Of a stretch of DNA of 14,611 nt, positions 14,190 through 14,611 are shown piece by piece. The notes beneath the pieces are model-generated. The model was not told the DNA's origin and did no database searches. It was given only the letters and a program-made list of their open reading frames with translations. This DNA is from Gammaproteobacteria bacterium (GTDB taxonomy: Bacteria > Pseudomonadota > Gammaproteobacteria > Steroidobacterales > Steroidobacteraceae), in assembly GCA_009923475.1 (NCBI GenBank), contig RFTM01000008.1, positions 1-14,611 on the forward strand. Direction: 5' to 3'. How positions within the stretch are numbered: the stretch's first letter is position 1; every line of letters starts with the position of its first letter. The translations under genes were made by a program, and so were the position numbers.

Positions 14190-14555
14190 TCAGGCGACGC
14201 CGGGGGCCTGCACCCAGACCTTGCACCAGCCCGTGCCCTTGACCATCTTGCCCGGGAACAGGTTGCACTTGGAGGCCGGAGCCTTGCGGTTCTTGTCGAC
14301 CCACTGCAGGCAGTTGCCGCAATGCTGCGTGTTCTTGTGGTTCGGGTTCGCCTTGGCATCGACCTTGGTCGTGTCCTCGACGTAACCGAGCGCCTTGGCG
14401 GCGGGTTCGGTCGGGCTGAGCATCGGCAGCGCGCCTGCGGCCGGGGCGGCCGGCTTGGCCTGCGCGAACGCGGTCTCGACCACCACCGGGATCGCCGGCA
14501 GGCCGAGGACGGTGGCGCCGAGCAGCTGGCGGCGCGTGAGCTTGTCGTTCTTCAT
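14190..14555 (-). CDS. High-potential iron-sulfur protein (HiPIP), Tat-exported
   Basis: Small periplasmic [4Fe-4S] electron carrier, often serving between a cytochrome bc1 complex and oxidases or photosynthetic centres. The 121-residue precursor has a twin-arginine signal (TRRQLLG, 7-13), a hydrophobic stretch of about 14-27 and a cleavage site near AFA/QA (about 31). The cluster ligands are Cys79, Cys82, Cys97 and Cys111, spaced C-x2-C-x14-C-x13-C as in HiPIPs, with aromatic residues in CLQW and GWCKVW around the cluster. AGGA at 14566-14563 lies 7 bases before the ATG. With cytochrome c4 nearby it points to a respiratory chain using soluble high-potential carriers. Confidence 0.95.
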   Translation of the reverse strand: MKNDKLTRRQLLGATVLGLPAIPVVVETAFAQAKPAAPAAGALPMLSPTEPAAKALGYVEDTTKVDAKANPNHKNTQHCGNCLQWVDKNRKAPASKCNLFPGKMVKGTGWCKVWVQAPGVA

Positions 14556-14570
14556 GGCATGTTCCTTTGC

Positions 14571-14588
14571 GTGGATAGCGTGGATATC
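14571..14588. repeat. Tandem 9-base repeat in the HiPIP leader
   Basis: GTGGATAGC (14571-14579) is followed directly by GTGGATATC (14580-14588), differing at one base. It lies in the 5' leader of HiPIP, between the putative -10 box and the Shine-Dalgarno sequence. It could be an operator or mRNA element, or chance. Confidence 0.35.
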
Positions 14589-14605
14589 GGGCAGACGACG
14601 GGGCG

Positions 14606-14611
14606 ATTATA
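14606..14611 (-). promoter_or_regulatory. -10 box of the HiPIP promoter at the window edge
   Basis: A perfect TATAAT on the minus strand at 14611-14606 would start transcription near 14599, giving a leader of about 44 bases to the HiPIP ATG. The -35 lies outside the window. Confidence 0.5.

Overview
The window reads as a piece of a GC-rich gammaproteobacterial chromosome. The best support is the block polA / engB / cytochrome c4 / dsbA, a conserved gammaproteobacterial neighbourhood, plus a HiPIP gene and very GC-rich housekeeping genes. A Xanthomonadales (Lysobacterales)-like source is my inference; no 16S or other decisive marker is present.

Left half, about 1-8160, mostly plus strand: the end of a flagellar cluster. 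A sigma-28 factor (fliA-like, possibly cut by the window edge) is followed by motA and motB stator genes and a secreted Sel1-repeat protein, closely packed or overlapping. Sigma-28, MotA, MotB in this order is the terminal order of lateral (Flag-2, lafS-lafT-lafU) flagellar clusters. Next come a convergent, reverse-strand secreted protein (NTF2/SnoaL-like domain joined to a TonB-C-like domain), a methyltransferase-like protein, two overlapping lipoproteins, a 61-residue membrane protein, a FlaG-family filament protein, and an unusual ion channel. The channel has two complete voltage-sensor domains in series before a single K+-type pore, and is the most unusual gene here.

Boundary: a tRNA-Arg(CCG) gene with encoded CCA lies at 8208-8284 on the minus strand. 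Its 3' end faces the flagellar half. Base composition rises visibly to its right, so the left half may be an acquired island next to a tRNA gene, although no attachment repeat or integrase is visible.

Right half, about 8285-14611: core genes. On the minus strand, reading leftward: HiPIP (Tat-exported iron-sulfur electron carrier), a strong terminator, polA (DNA polymerase I), a 227-base intergenic region that probably encodes a small RNA ending in a clear intrinsic terminator, then, beyond the plus-strand engB GTPase, diheme cytochrome c4, a broken dsbA (signal peptide joined out of frame to the C-terminal part, active-site CxxC missing), a CorA-family divalent metal transporter and the tRNA. 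The polA-engB gap is the same locus that holds Spot 42 in enterics and ErsA in Pseudomonas. Here it contains a hairpin whose loop is an anti-Shine-Dalgarno-like C/U-rich sequence.

There is no gene-free stretch above 300 bases. The largest gaps are 11052-11288 (terminator and sRNA candidate) and 6494-6633 (a small hairpin and the channel's ribosome binding site). No CRISPR array, insertion sequence or replication origin is visible.
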